A stretch of DNA of 64,000 bases, taken from positions 8,594,029 through 8,658,028 of the forward strand of contig QLII01000001.1 in NCBI GenBank assembly GCA_003259005.1, written 5' to 3'. A program made the position numbers and the translations under genes. Positions 27,180 to 36,999 of the stretch are shown here, in pieces. Within the stretch, counting starts at the first letter, position 1; every line of letters begins with the position of its first letter. The notes beneath the pieces were generated by a model, which saw nothing but the letters and a program-made list of their open reading frames with translations, was not told the origin of the DNA and searched no databases. Origin of the DNA: Spirosoma telluris. Its GTDB lineage: Bacteria; Bacteroidota; Bacteroidia; Cytophagales; Spirosomataceae.

Positions 27180-29424
27180 ATGACCCAATACATCGGAAAA
27201 CCCATTAGCCGCGTTGACGGGCTGGAGAAAGTGACAGGTAAAGCCAAATACGCTGCCGAGTTTGATACGCCCGATTTACTGTATGGCTATGTTGTAAACA
27301 GCACCATCGCAAAAGGAAAAATCAAGCAGATTGATGCCACTAAGGCGTTGAGCCTTGCGGGTGTTATCCAGGTTTTTACGCACGAAAATCGACCTAAACT
27401 GGCCTGGTTCGATATGAACTACAAAGACCAGGATGCCCCGCCCGGTTCACCGTTTCGACCCTTACGTGATGCTAAAATCAAGTATAACGCACAACCCATT
27501 GCGCTGGTCGTTGCCGAAACCTTTGAATTAGCTCGCTACGCAGCTTCATTGGTTCAGGTTGATTATGAGGAGGAGGCACACGAGACGAATTTGCAGGCTA
27601 ACCGCCACAAAGCCCGTAAGCCTTCACTAGGGATGGCTTCGCTACTGAAACCGCCACCACCTAAACCGCGTGGTAATTTTGAAGAAGCGTTTAAGGAAGC
27701 TCCTGTTCAAATGACGGGCGAGTATGTTCACAGCATGGAACATCATAATCCGATGGAGCTATTTGCCAGCACAGTGGTTTATGAAAAAGGCAGGAATAAG
27801 TCAGGCGCTCGCTATACGATTTACGATAAGACTCAGGGCGTAACGAATAGTGTGTTGTATGTCTCACAGGTGTTCGACATACCGTTCAAGAATCTACAAG
27901 TTTTATCTCCCTACGTTGGGGGTGGATTTGGTTCTGGCCTGCGACCACAGTACCAACTATTTCTGGCAGTTATGGCCGCCGAGAGTTGAAACGCTCAGTT
28001 CGGGTTACGTTGACACGCCAGCAGATGTTTACGTTCGGGTATCGACCGGCTACAGTACAGACGATTGCTCTGGGAGCTTCCACGGATGGGACCATGACGG
28101 CGCTGTATCACGACACTGTTGGCGAAACCTCACAATTTGAGGACTATACCGAGATTGTGTCCAGTTGGGGTGGATTCCTTTATCCGGCCGAAAACGTAAA
28201 ATTTTTGTACAAACTGGTGCCACTCGATGTAGCCACACCGCTGGATATGCGTGCACCAGGTGGCGTAACGGGAATGTCGGCCCTCGAATGTGCAGTTGAC
28301 GAGCTGGCCTACAAACTCGGTATGGACCCTGTTGAGTTTCGGCTTCGGAACTATACTGAGCGAGACATGAATGCTGATTTGCCCTATTCAAGTAAAGAAC
28401 TACGTGAATGCTTTCGGCAAGGAGCGGAGCGCTTTGGCTGGCTGAAACGGAACCCGGAACCCCGCTCGATGCGAAAAGGGCATACCCTGATTGGGTGGGG
28501 CATGGCGACCGGTATCTGGGAAGCTAATCAAATGCCAGCCCGTGCGGAGGCTGTTCTGATGGTTAATGGTAAACTTCGGGTGAGCAGTGCTACGGCTGAT
28601 ATTGGGACGGGCACCTACACCATTATGACGCAAATTGCCGCCGATACGCTTGGCATGCCGATTGAGGACGTTATGTTCAAACTCGGTGACAGCGACATGC
28701 CCGCAGCTCCCATTGAGGGTGGTTCGTGGACAGCCGCAACCGTAGGAACGGCGGTGAAAACGGTTTGTGAAGATTTGGCGAAAAAGCTCTTCAAACTGGC
28801 TAAGAAAATGCCCGGTTCGCCCTTTGCCAAATCGTCCTTTACGGATGTTGTTTTTGCAGACAAGCATATTCAGCTTAAAACAGATCCATCGATCGCTATT
28901 TCTCTACAGGCTGTGGTTAATTCTAATGGAGGAGCTGCCGTTCGGGAAACATCGGCGGGTCTACCCAAGATGTTACAGCAACGGAAATATACCCGCAGTG
29001 CGCATTCGGCGGTATTTGCGGAGGTGGAAGTCGATGAAGACCTGGGTACTGTCCGGGTTACACGAATGGTAAGTGCGATTGCAGGGGGAGGATTCTGAAT
29101 CCAAAAACAGCTCGCAGTCAGATTCTGGGCGGCATGGTGTGGGGTATCAGTAAAGCGCTGGAAGAGGAAACTATCATGGATCATAATCTGGGTCGAATTA
29201 TGAATCACTCACTGGCCGAATATCACGTAGCGGTCAATGCCGATGTACATGAGCTCGATGTTATTTTCGTTGAGGAACATGACGAGATCGTGAATCCACT
29301 CGGTGTAAAAGGGCTGGGCGAAATTGGCCTGGTAGGCGTCCCGGCAGCTATTGCCAATGCTGTTTTTCACGCAACCGGCAAGCGAATTCGTGATTTACCC
29401 ATTACGTTGGATAAATTACTTTAA
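27180..29424 (+). CDS. paoC: Aldehyde oxidoreductase molybdenum subunit, PaoC type, two frame breaks
   Basis: About 748 residues after repair, xanthine dehydrogenase family large subunit. Seen: ISRVDGLEKVTGKAKYAAEF at the N-terminus, VGGGFGSGLRPQYQLFLAVM, MRAPGGVTGMSALECAVDEL, GSWTAATVGTAVKTVCEDLA, and the catalytic Glu in KGLGEIGLVGVPAAIANAV. Breaks are at TT 27986-27987 (restores ESLKRSVRVTLTRQQ) and at GGGGG 29084-29088 (joins AIAGG to RILNPKTARSQILGG). The enzyme oxidises aldehydes to acids with a molybdenum cytosine dinucleotide cofactor in PaoABC; no cofactor genes are nearby. Confidence 0.9.
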
Positions 29425-29430
29425 TTGATT

Positions 29431-29483
29431 GTCATTGGTGGTCATTGATAGTCATTTGTTGACAGTGAATGACCACCAATGAC
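29431..29483. terminator. 16-bp perfect hairpin between converging genes
   Basis: GTCATTGGTGGTCATT (29431-29446) pairs with AATGACCACCAATGAC (29468-29483). It lies between paoC and the opposing serine hydrolase gene, suited to ending both transcripts; no long T tract. Confidence 0.75.
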
Positions 29484-29500
29484 TACATAATGACCACGAA

Positions 29501-31093
29501 TTAAGCAACAGCCTTGCCTTCCAGCACGGGGCGTTTGTCTTTTCCTTTCGTGATAATGCTTATGCTATTCTGAAACTCGACCTGAACGCCGTCGGCACCA
29601 AACCGGCAGGTTACGGTTTCATAGTGAGCGGTTTCAATAAATCGCCAGGTCATGACAAATGTATTGTCGTCCTGCCAGCCACCACTACCCGCCACTTTTC
29701 GGTTAGGGCCGTTCGGTACAGGCGTAGGTGTCAGCGAAAGTGGGGCTACAGAAAAAGTCGTTGTGCTATCCCGCCAGCGACCCATACCGCACAATACCTG
29801 GTGATCGCCCTGATCGTCCTGAAGTTTAAAGATGCAGCCATCCTTGCCGAATGTCAGGGTCACATCTTTCACGTGTAACGAATTGTCAGCGACCGCGTAG
29901 GTCTTGCTGCTTATTTTAGACTGTATCGATGAGGCTGCCTGGGAACTGCTTGGGGGTAAGGTCAGCGTAGCCAATTTTTGGGTTAAGGCCGCCTGCTTTA
30001 TTTTATCGGAAGGAAGCCCTGTTCCGCGTAGGGCGGGCAGAACGTGATCCCAGATGGCATTGAGAATTCCCTGCGTATTTGCCGATTCGGCCGTGATGGC
30101 AATCAGCGCATCTTCTTTGGGTAACACAACACAGAACTGACCGAACGCACCATCGGCCCGATAGGCGTCGTTGCGGCATCGCCAGAACTGGTACCCATAT
30201 CCCTGAATCCAGTCGTTTACGCTGGCATCTCCTTTTCCTCCCTTCGAGTCGACTTCCTTGCGGGTTGCGTCATGAATCCAGGCTTCGGAAATCAGTCGTT
30301 TTCCATTCCATACACCCTTTTGTAAGTAAAGTTGCCCAAATTTGGCAATATCTTCTGTCCGTATGCGTAGTCCCCAGCCGCCGGTATTGATGCCGTTTGG
30401 GTCAACCTCCCAATCCATGCCCTCAATGCCTAATGGACCGAATAAGCGAGGTTTTAAATAATCGAGTACGGTTTGGCCCGTTAGCTTCTGCACAATGGCC
30501 GAGAGCATATACGTGGCTCCACTGTTGTACATATAAAAAGTACCCGGTTCATGATCGACGGGTTGGGCCAGAAAGGATTTAACCCAGTTGTTATCCGTTC
30601 CTCCCCGTAGCGCAGGGGTTGTATCCTTATCATGGCCCGTCGACATAGTCAGTAAGTCCTTTACGCGCATGGCAGCCAGGTTCGCGCTGATGGTGGCAGG
30701 TACGTCTTTGGGAAAGAATGAAACCACCTTATCCTCAACGGTTAATCGCTTCTCGTCAACGGCCATCCCAACTGCCGATGAGGTAAAACTCTTGCTAAGC
30801 GAATAAAGCGTATGAATGTACTGAGGAGCATAAGGTGCCCACCAGCCCTCTGCCACAACCCGCCCATGTCGAAGCACCATCATGCTGTGAATATTGAGCT
30901 TTTTGGCTTCTATAGTATTGACAAAATCGAGCAGACCACTGGGCGCAACCCCCTGGGATTCAGGTAAACTGCGGGGAAGTTTGCCGGTCTTGGCGGGTAT
31001 AGCCCACCCTGTTGCGGGTAGGGTAGAAGCAATGGCCAGGCCAGCAGCACCGAAGCCGAGCTGCTGGAGAAAATCTCTGCGATTGAGGTTCAT
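29501..31093 (-). CDS. Tat-exported serine hydrolase, beta-lactamase/class C family
   Basis: 530 residues, intact. The start MNLNRRDFLQQLGFGAAGLA is a twin-arginine signal. The serine-lysine pair is SLSKSFTSS, the second motif YMYNSGATYML (YxN type), and the C-terminal domain is a lipocalin-like extension as in many Bacteroidota class C hydrolases. Such proteins are esterases, peptidases or amidases rather than resistance enzymes; substrate unknown. It faces paoABC and is transcribed alone. Confidence 0.85.
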   Translation of the reverse strand: MNLNRRDFLQQLGFGAAGLAIASTLPATGWAIPAKTGKLPRSLPESQGVAPSGLLDFVNTIEAKKLNIHSMMVLRHGRVVAEGWWAPYAPQYIHTLYSLSKSFTSSAVGMAVDEKRLTVEDKVVSFFPKDVPATISANLAAMRVKDLLTMSTGHDKDTTPALRGGTDNNWVKSFLAQPVDHEPGTFYMYNSGATYMLSAIVQKLTGQTVLDYLKPRLFGPLGIEGMDWEVDPNGINTGGWGLRIRTEDIAKFGQLYLQKGVWNGKRLISEAWIHDATRKEVDSKGGKGDASVNDWIQGYGYQFWRCRNDAYRADGAFGQFCVVLPKEDALIAITAESANTQGILNAIWDHVLPALRGTGLPSDKIKQAALTQKLATLTLPPSSSQAASSIQSKISSKTYAVADNSLHVKDVTLTFGKDGCIFKLQDDQGDHQVLCGMGRWRDSTTTFSVAPLSLTPTPVPNGPNRKVAGSGGWQDDNTFVMTWRFIETAHYETVTCRFGADGVQVEFQNSISIITKGKDKRPVLEGKAVA

Positions 31094-31346
31094 GGTTATT
31101 GGTAAGAGTTGTCAGGAGATAATAGACTACGCAAGTACGGGATTTGTTTGGGTAAGGTCAAACAGCATAGTCACTTTAACGTGATTAAACAGAAAGGATG
31201 AAAAATTGGACTTTTTTAGGTCGATAGCAATTCTTCTGACTTAGAGTTTATTTTTATGATAAAAAAATGGTCAATTGCCTTTGCATCGATAAATTATTCT
31301 GTCATTTTTCAATAAAACGTAGCCAATCATTCGTGAACAGCCTAAA

Positions 31347-32923
31347 ATGAAGAATCCGTTACATCCTCTTTTACTTAGTTTACTGTTTCTGGTCAATGTT
31401 GTTAGTGCCCAGTCGTTCAAGCCGAAACAGTTGCGTGAAGCCACTATCGAACAGCTTCACAGTGCCATGCAGTCGGGTAAACTGACAGCTGCTCAACTGG
31501 TGCAACTCTACCTCGACCGGATTGAGGCTTATGACAAACAAGGCCCTTTTCTGAACACGATCATTATGGTGAATCCGAAAGCAATGGCCGAAGCCAGTCG
31601 ACTCGATTCGCTGTATAAAGTGACAGGTAAATTTGTAGGGCCGCTACATGGCATTCCGGTGATCGTAAAGGACAACTATAACACCTTTGATATGCCAACG
31701 ACCAACGGAACATTGGCAATGAAAAAGAATATCCCGCCAAAAGATGCCTTTGTCATACAGCGAATTCGGGAAGCGGGCGCTATTATCATTGCTAAGTCGA
31801 ATCTGGCCGAATTTGCCACATCGGGTAACGTTTCTGTAAGCTCAATTTTGCCGGGCTATTCCCGAAATCCATATGATACCAAGCGAACAACGGCTGGGTC
31901 GAGTGGAGGAACAGCCGCAGCTGTAGCTGCCGATTTTGGCACGATTGGTCTTGGAACCGATACGGGCAGCTCAATCCGGGGCCATCGTCGCACCAGAGTC
32001 TGGTTGGTTTTAGACCCACGCTGGGCCTTGTAAGTCGCAACGGAATTGCGCCCTTATCTATGACAAATGATACGGGTGGTCCAATTTGCCGGACGGTGGA
32101 AGATGCAGTTCGTGTACTCGATGTGATTGCTGGCTATGACAAAGCGGATACCGTGACCCGACGGAGTGAAGGTAAAATTCCGCAGACGTACCGGCAATTT
32201 CTGGATAAAGATGGGCTAAAAGGCGCGCGGATTGGCGTATTTCGGCAGTTATGTACAACCAAGAATTCTGATCCGCAAGTCTATGCGCTTTTCAACAAGG
32301 CCCTGGATGAACTTCGGGCTGCGGGTGCCATTGTTGTCGATTCGGTTCGGGTGCCCGAATTGGATACAATCAATAAATCATTTGATACGATTCCTCAACT
32401 GCGTCGGGATTTTAACCTGTATCTGGCCAATCTAGGGCCCAATGCACCGCATAAAAGCCTGAAATCCATTATTAAATCGAGACAGTTTCATCCCAGTATC
32501 GAAAAAACATTGTTGGATTCGGACGCCGATACACTAGCGCCAGAAGCGCATAAAGGCTGGGGGAAAAATATGGCCCTTCGTGAGCGACTGAGGCAATTAC
32601 TCCTTCGGGCAATGGATTCAACTGGGGTCGATGTGCTGGTATACCCGACATTCAGTTACCCGCCCCGGCTGATCGGCGATCTGAACACCCCATCGGGAAC
32701 GAACAATAATGCGCTCTCTCCTCCAACGGGTTTCCCCGCCTTTTCGGTGCCCATGGGTTTTACGTATGATAACTTACCCGCTGGTTTACAATTCTTTGGC
32801 AGGCCGTTTAGTGAGCCTACCCTCGTGAAGTTATGTTACGCCTATGAACAGGCCACCCATCATCGAGTGCCGCCAGCCAGTACACCTGTTTTGCCGAAGA
32901 AGAAAAAGAAGGGTAATGTCTAA
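31347..32923 (+). CDS. Exported amidase (amidase signature family), one frame break
   Basis: About 525 residues with a signal peptide (LLLSLLFLVNVVSAQ). The Ser-cisSer-Lys triad is visible: Lys in GIPVIVKDNYNTFDMPTTNG, cis-Ser in TTAGSSGGTAAAVAADFG and the nucleophile region GLGTDTGSSIRGP. The break lies in GGGG 31978-31981; one G restores RGPSSHQSLVGLRPTLGL. Hydrolyses an amide; exported members act on peptides or other amides. Substrate unknown. Confidence 0.88.
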
Positions 32924-32928
32924 TTTTT

Positions 32929-33010
32929 TTAACCGCAAAGGGTGCAAAGTTTATCGCAAAGAGCGCAAAGTGTATTCTTCGTGAGCTTTACGATTCATCT
33001 TTGCGGTTAA
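32929..33010. repeat. Inverted repeat, TTAACCGCAAAG family
   Basis: TTAACCGCAAAG (32929-32940) and CTTTGCGGTTAA (32999-33010), with further GCAAAG words between. It lies between the amidase and the M14 peptidase genes. Confidence 0.75.
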
Positions 33011-33024
33011 AAATCAAACCACTT

Positions 33025-34739
33025 ATGATCAAATTATACGCTTTGTTTTTTCTAATTGCCTTGCCAACAGCTATGTATGCCCAAGCTAAGGTTGGCGATC
33101 TCACACCTTACGAGCGCAACACGAACCAGACCGCTACTTATGCGCAAATTATTAGTTGGTATCAGCAACTGGATAAACAGTATGAACAGGCAAAGCTCGT
33201 GGAAGTAGGTAAAACCGACATTGGCAAACCGCTCCACGTATTTCTATTAGCTGCCGATAAACAATTTACGGCTCGCCCGGATCGTGTAACCCTGCTGATT
33301 AACAATGGGATTCACCCTGGCGAACCCGAAGGGATCGATGCCTGCATGATGATGGCTCGGGATTTATTGAAGGCCAACAAACTACCTAAAAATGTACTGC
33401 TGGCCATTGTGCCGGTATATAATATCGACGGTGCGCTGAATCGGGGTGTATCGCGGGTGAACCAGAATGGACCGGAAGCGTACGGGTTTCGGGGAAATGC
33501 CCGCAACCTGAATCTGAACCGTGATTTCATTAAAGCCGAAGCCGAAAACACGAAGTCGTTCCAAACAATGTATCAGTCGCTGAAGCCGCAGGTATTTATT
33601 GACAATCATACCAGCGATGGCGCGGATTATCAGCACGTTCTGACCTATTTCGCAACGCAGAAAGACAAGCTTCATGCAGCAGTGTCAGGCTACATGAAGC
33701 AAACATTCCAGCCAGAACTGGACAAAAGGCTAACGGCGCAGGGCTTTCCCCGGCTCCCTACATCAATAGTTTTTCGGAGACGCCTGAAAGTGGTTTATTG
33801 GGCTATAACGATACCCCTCGCTATTCGACGGGCTATGCGGCCCTCTTCAACTGTTTTGGTTTCACCCTGGAGACGCATATGTGGAAGGACTATCCTGCGC
33901 GGGTCAAAGCGTCCTATGCATTCGATGAGGCTGTGTTGCGGTTATGTGAGCGCGATGCCCGAACGATTCTGGCGAATCAGCAAAAAGCCAATGAGGTTGT
34001 GAGCCGACAGACAAACTTTCCGCTGAGCTTTAAACTGGACCGCAGCAAAACCGATTCAATTACATTTCTGGGCTATGCAGCTGCCTACAAGCCCAGCGAA
34101 GTATCGGGTCTGAAGCGACTCTTTTACGACCGGTCGAAGCCATTCACCAAGCGCATTCCGTACTGGAACACCTTTACCGTCGAAGCGCAGGTTGACAAGC
34201 CACGCGCTTATCTTATTCCACAGGCCTGGTCGGAGGTAATCACTTTGCTTAAACGGAATGGGGTAAAATTGCAAAGCGTGGCTAAAGACACGTTGATGAC
34301 GGTATCTGCCTATTATATCACTGACTATAAAAGCGGGCAACGACCTTATGAAGGGCATTACATCCATACGGGGGTAAAAGTACGATCGGAGTCACAACAG
34401 ATACAATTTTACAAAGGCGACTACCTGATTCTGACGAACCAACCCACGAATCGATACATTGTTGAAACCCTTGAACCACAGGGCGTCGATTCGTTTTTTG
34501 CCTGGAATTTCTTCGATAGCGCGCTCGATCAGAAAGAGTATTTCTCCGATTATATTTTCGAGGACACAGCTGCCGAACTCCTGAAGAAAGACCCGGCATT
34601 ACGGAAGAAGTTGGACGAAAAACGGGCATCCGACAAAGCCTTCGCCGACAATGCCGATGCTCAGTTAGACTTTATTTATCGTCAGACACCCTATTACGAA
34701 AAAACGCACAACCGGTATCCGGTTTATCGGGTAAACTAA
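33025..34739 (+). CDS. M14-family zinc carboxypeptidase, exported, one frame break
   Basis: About 571 residues from MIKLYALFFLIALPTAMYAQ (signal peptide). The zinc ligands are in NNGIHPGEPEGIDA (H-x2-E) and the later His in FIDNHTSDGADYQHVL. LNLNRDFIKAEAENT gives the substrate-binding Asn-Arg. The break is in CCCC 33748-33751; one C gives GFPPAPYINSFSETPESGLL. A long C-terminal part after the catalytic domain is usual for Bacteroidota M14 peptidases. It trims peptides in the periplasm or outside the cell. Confidence 0.9.
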
Positions 34740-34748
34740 TTCTTTTAT

Positions 34749-34811
34749 GTCACAAACAGCATCCTGCTGTTTCAGTAAACTATTGGCAAACAGCAAGATG
34801 CTGTTTGTGAC
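34749..34811. repeat. 24-bp inverted repeat
   Basis: GTCACAAACAGCATCCTGCT (from 34749) to 34772 pairs with 34788-34811 with one mismatch. Lies between the M14 gene and the NTF2-like gene, nine bases before the latter's start. Confidence 0.85.
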
Positions 34812-34819
34812 AACGGGCC

Positions 34820-35314
34820 ATGAAATTTCTCTTTATCCATTTGTTGTTGAGCGGCTTTCTTCTGATTTCGCTTTGTGCACCAGCCCAAACTAATCCATCC
34901 GAATCGCCCGACAGTGTTGCTATTAAAGCATTACGGGCGCAATCGAATCGGGCTATTCAGTCCCGAGATCTGCCTGCCTTTGGCGAAACGATGTTGCCGG
35001 ATATTGAGGTAACGCGGGGTAGCGGTTCACATATATCCGGGAGAGATTCCGTGCTGGCATCGGTAGCGGTGCAGTTCAACGATCCCAATTTCAGGGGCTA
35101 TGTTCGTGATATAGATCGTATTGACATCAGCACGACGAGTCCACTTGCCGCCGAGCATGGCCATTGGACCGGCCGTTTCCAGCGCCCCGACGGTATCCAA
35201 ACGATAACAGGGGTTTACCTGGCCATGTGGCGTAAAACGGAAGCAGGCTGGAAAATTCGTTCCGAATTGTTTGTAAGTCTGGCCTGTACGGGAAGTGCGG
35301 CTTGCGGGAAGTAG
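34820..35314 (+). CDS. Secreted NTF2-like (DUF4440-type) protein
   Basis: 164 residues with a signal peptide (LLLSGFLLISLCAPAQ). The mature part is an NTF2-like fold: a helix ALRAQSNRAIQSRDLPAFGE followed by strands VTRGSGSHISGRDSVL, EHGHWTGRFQRPDG and VYLAMWRKTEAGWKIRSELF. Such domains bind small molecules or assist enzymes. Function unknown; it follows the M14 peptidase gene. Confidence 0.75.
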   Translation: MKFLFIHLLLSGFLLISLCAPAQTNPSESPDSVAIKALRAQSNRAIQSRDLPAFGETMLPDIEVTRGSGSHISGRDSVLASVAVQFNDPNFRGYVRDIDRIDISTTSPLAAEHGHWTGRFQRPDGIQTITGVYLAMWRKTEAGWKIRSELFVSLACTGSAACGK

Positions 35315-35331
35315 GCGGGAATCGACTACTC

Positions 35332-35589
35332 TCATTGGCCAGGTAGGTTCTCTAAATCTCGTAGATGGTTAATTGGTAGTTTTCGGTGCTCTATCGGCTT
35401 ATCAGATTTAAGTACTTGTCCTCCATTTCCTAAGGGTGGGTTTTTAGGATTTGCGTAATAAATAGCCTTAGCCCGACGAATCAGTTTTAGCGCAGCCGCC
35501 AGGCGTTCCTGTGGCGTTTTGGCCCACCAATATTCTTTATCGTAAGCCGGAATATCGTTGATATTGCTGGATTTGCGGATGATGGACAT
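35332..35589 (-). CDS. Small hypothetical protein
   Basis: 85 residues starting MSIIRKSSNINDIPAYDKEY. Basic, with helix AALKLIRRAKAIYYANPKNP. Not recognised as any family I can name. It lies 58 bases after the DUF4365 gene on the same strand and could form a unit with it. The composition is nearer to the genome average than the DUF4365 gene. Confidence 0.5.
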   Translation of the reverse strand: MSIIRKSSNINDIPAYDKEYWWAKTPQERLAAALKLIRRAKAIYYANPKNPPLGNGGQVLKSDKPIEHRKLPINHLRDLENLPGQ

Positions 35590-35647
35590 GAGGAAGTAAA
35601 TTGGGATCTCATTGAAATCTAGCGGACTAAAATGTGAGAATCAAATA

Positions 35648-36616
35648 TTAATGAGCGTTAAAGTTGATTTCCAATTGTTTCTTACCATCATAAAAGTCAA
35701 AAAAATCAATGAAAGTTTTTCCATACTCGTTTAAAGACATTACATAACGAAAAAAGGCAGCTTCACCATTATTATAATAAGCTAATTCCTTGAAATTATC
35801 CCAATTCCAACCTTTAGCTATAATTGTAATATAGCCGGGTGGATTTTCTTCATCATAATCATCGTAGTTTTCGTAAAATTCAATATCTAAGTCAAATTCA
35901 GCCCAAGGATATATATGATAGAGGGAATTTCGACCAGAAATACCAGTCATGCTAAATTTGTATAACTCTTCTTCCCTAATTATAGGTACATCTTCGTCTT
36001 CGTAAAGCTCATCATCTTCAGAAACTTTAGCTCTAATAATTTCTATAATTCTTATATTAGCTCTCTGACTGCTCTTATTGATATATTTTGCTAGTTCAAG
36101 AACAATTTCATCTCCTGATCGAATTTTTTCTATTAGACTCTTTTCAAACAATAGCCTTTGTAGTTTTAAAAGCCCAGGAGGTAGAGTATTTAAATTACTG
36201 AGTTGATACTTAAAGGTTTTATTTAAAATATTATTTTTAGGAACTTCTATCTTGTAGTTTTTTCCTAATTTTTCAATAGTTTCTTCTTTCACTACTTGCC
36301 AAATTGTATTATTATCTACGGGATTGTGTAGTACAATTATTATGGGAAGTGAATTATTTAGCCAATAATTTATGTGTATACCATCAGTCCTAAATACTAC
36401 GCTGTCAGGCTTTTGCTCACTAAAATAGCTAATACCCGATTTAATTTGTACTCCAAAAAATTTACCAGTAGGTAAACCATTATTAGAAATTTCCACAAAC
36501 ATATCGATTCCAACATCTGTCTGGAGAATTGTTCTAGGAATCCATTCAAAATCACTTAAAAATATGGATTCGACTCTATTAACGCCAACTCTTTCAGTGT
36601 TTGAGAAACGAGACAT
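35648..36616 (-). CDS. DUF4365 protein, predicted nuclease-like fold, AT-rich
   Basis: 322 residues. The N-terminal 150 residues match DUF4365: VGVNRVESIFLSDFEWIPRT, the acidic residue in TDVGIDMFVEI, then KFFGVQIKSGISYFS, and HINYWLNNSLPIIIVLHN. GID and QIKSG fit a PD-(D/E)xK-like nuclease core with Gln in place of the Glu. The C-terminal half is acidic (EDDELYEDEDVPIIREEEL) and unrecognised. The coding sequence is markedly AT-rich against its neighbours, which points to recent acquisition. DUF4365 genes often lie among defence genes; a defence role is only inferred. Confidence 0.75.
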   Translation of the reverse strand: MSRFSNTERVGVNRVESIFLSDFEWIPRTILQTDVGIDMFVEISNNGLPTGKFFGVQIKSGISYFSEQKPDSVVFRTDGIHINYWLNNSLPIIIVLHNPVDNNTIWQVVKEETIEKLGKNYKIEVPKNNILNKTFKYQLSNLNTLPPGLLKLQRLLFEKSLIEKIRSGDEIVLELAKYINKSSQRANIRIIEIIRAKVSEDDELYEDEDVPIIREEELYKFSMTGISGRNSLYHIYPWAEFDLDIEFYENYDDYDEENPPGYITIIAKGWNWDNFKELAYYNNGEAAFFRYVMSLNEYGKTFIDFFDFYDGKKQLEINFNAH

Positions 36617-36725
36617 ATTTTTTTTTTTTTTTTGACTACTAATTTTTGGTAACTATTTTTTTTTGATTTTTTTTTCTTATAAATCTTTCAATAAGTATAA
36701 TCGGATTGTAGAGCAAGTTTCATTT
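36617..36725. other. Poly-T/A rich spacer
   Basis: Runs of T (14 or more near 36617-36632, then 36656-36674) separate the DUF4365 and DUF2442 genes. It marks the border of the AT-rich patch. No gene. Confidence 0.6.
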
Positions 36726-36977
36726 TTACAAATACAGATTTTTTCCAAACAATACATTTTCTACTCCAATTATTTCATCAATATCATCCCAAAATACGTT
36801 GTAAGCACTAATCGTAAAATTAGTACGTTGCTCGGTGGAGGCCACGCTCAAGAGTTTAGACCACACTAAGGGAATCGTTATGGTACGGCCATCACTCAAG
36901 CTAAAAATAACTGCGTCTGAATCTATCTGCACATTTGCGAAAGTTGGCAATTCAGATAAATTCAGACGCATTTTCAT
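36726..36977 (-). CDS. DUF2442 protein
   Basis: 83 residues. AVIFSLSDGRTITIPLVWSK then ASTEQRTNFTISAYNVFWDDIDEIIGVENVLFGK is the DUF2442 pattern (sLsDGR.i.vPL.W ... DID..I.v..lL.G). The family is often paired with DUF4160 in what looks like a toxin-antitoxin unit; no DUF4160 gene is beside it here. It lies 22 bases after the 3' end of glnS in the other reading direction of transcripts, same strand. Confidence 0.75.
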   Translation of the reverse strand: MKMRLNLSELPTFANVQIDSDAVIFSLSDGRTITIPLVWSKLLSVASTEQRTNFTISAYNVFWDDIDEIIGVENVLFGKNLYL

Positions 36978-36999
36978 AGTAAATGGATTTTCTTCAATC

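Noticed and set aside
29501..31093. Antibiotic-resistance beta-lactamase
   Set aside because: Size, Tat signal and lipocalin-like tail fit general class C serine hydrolases; no resistance context.
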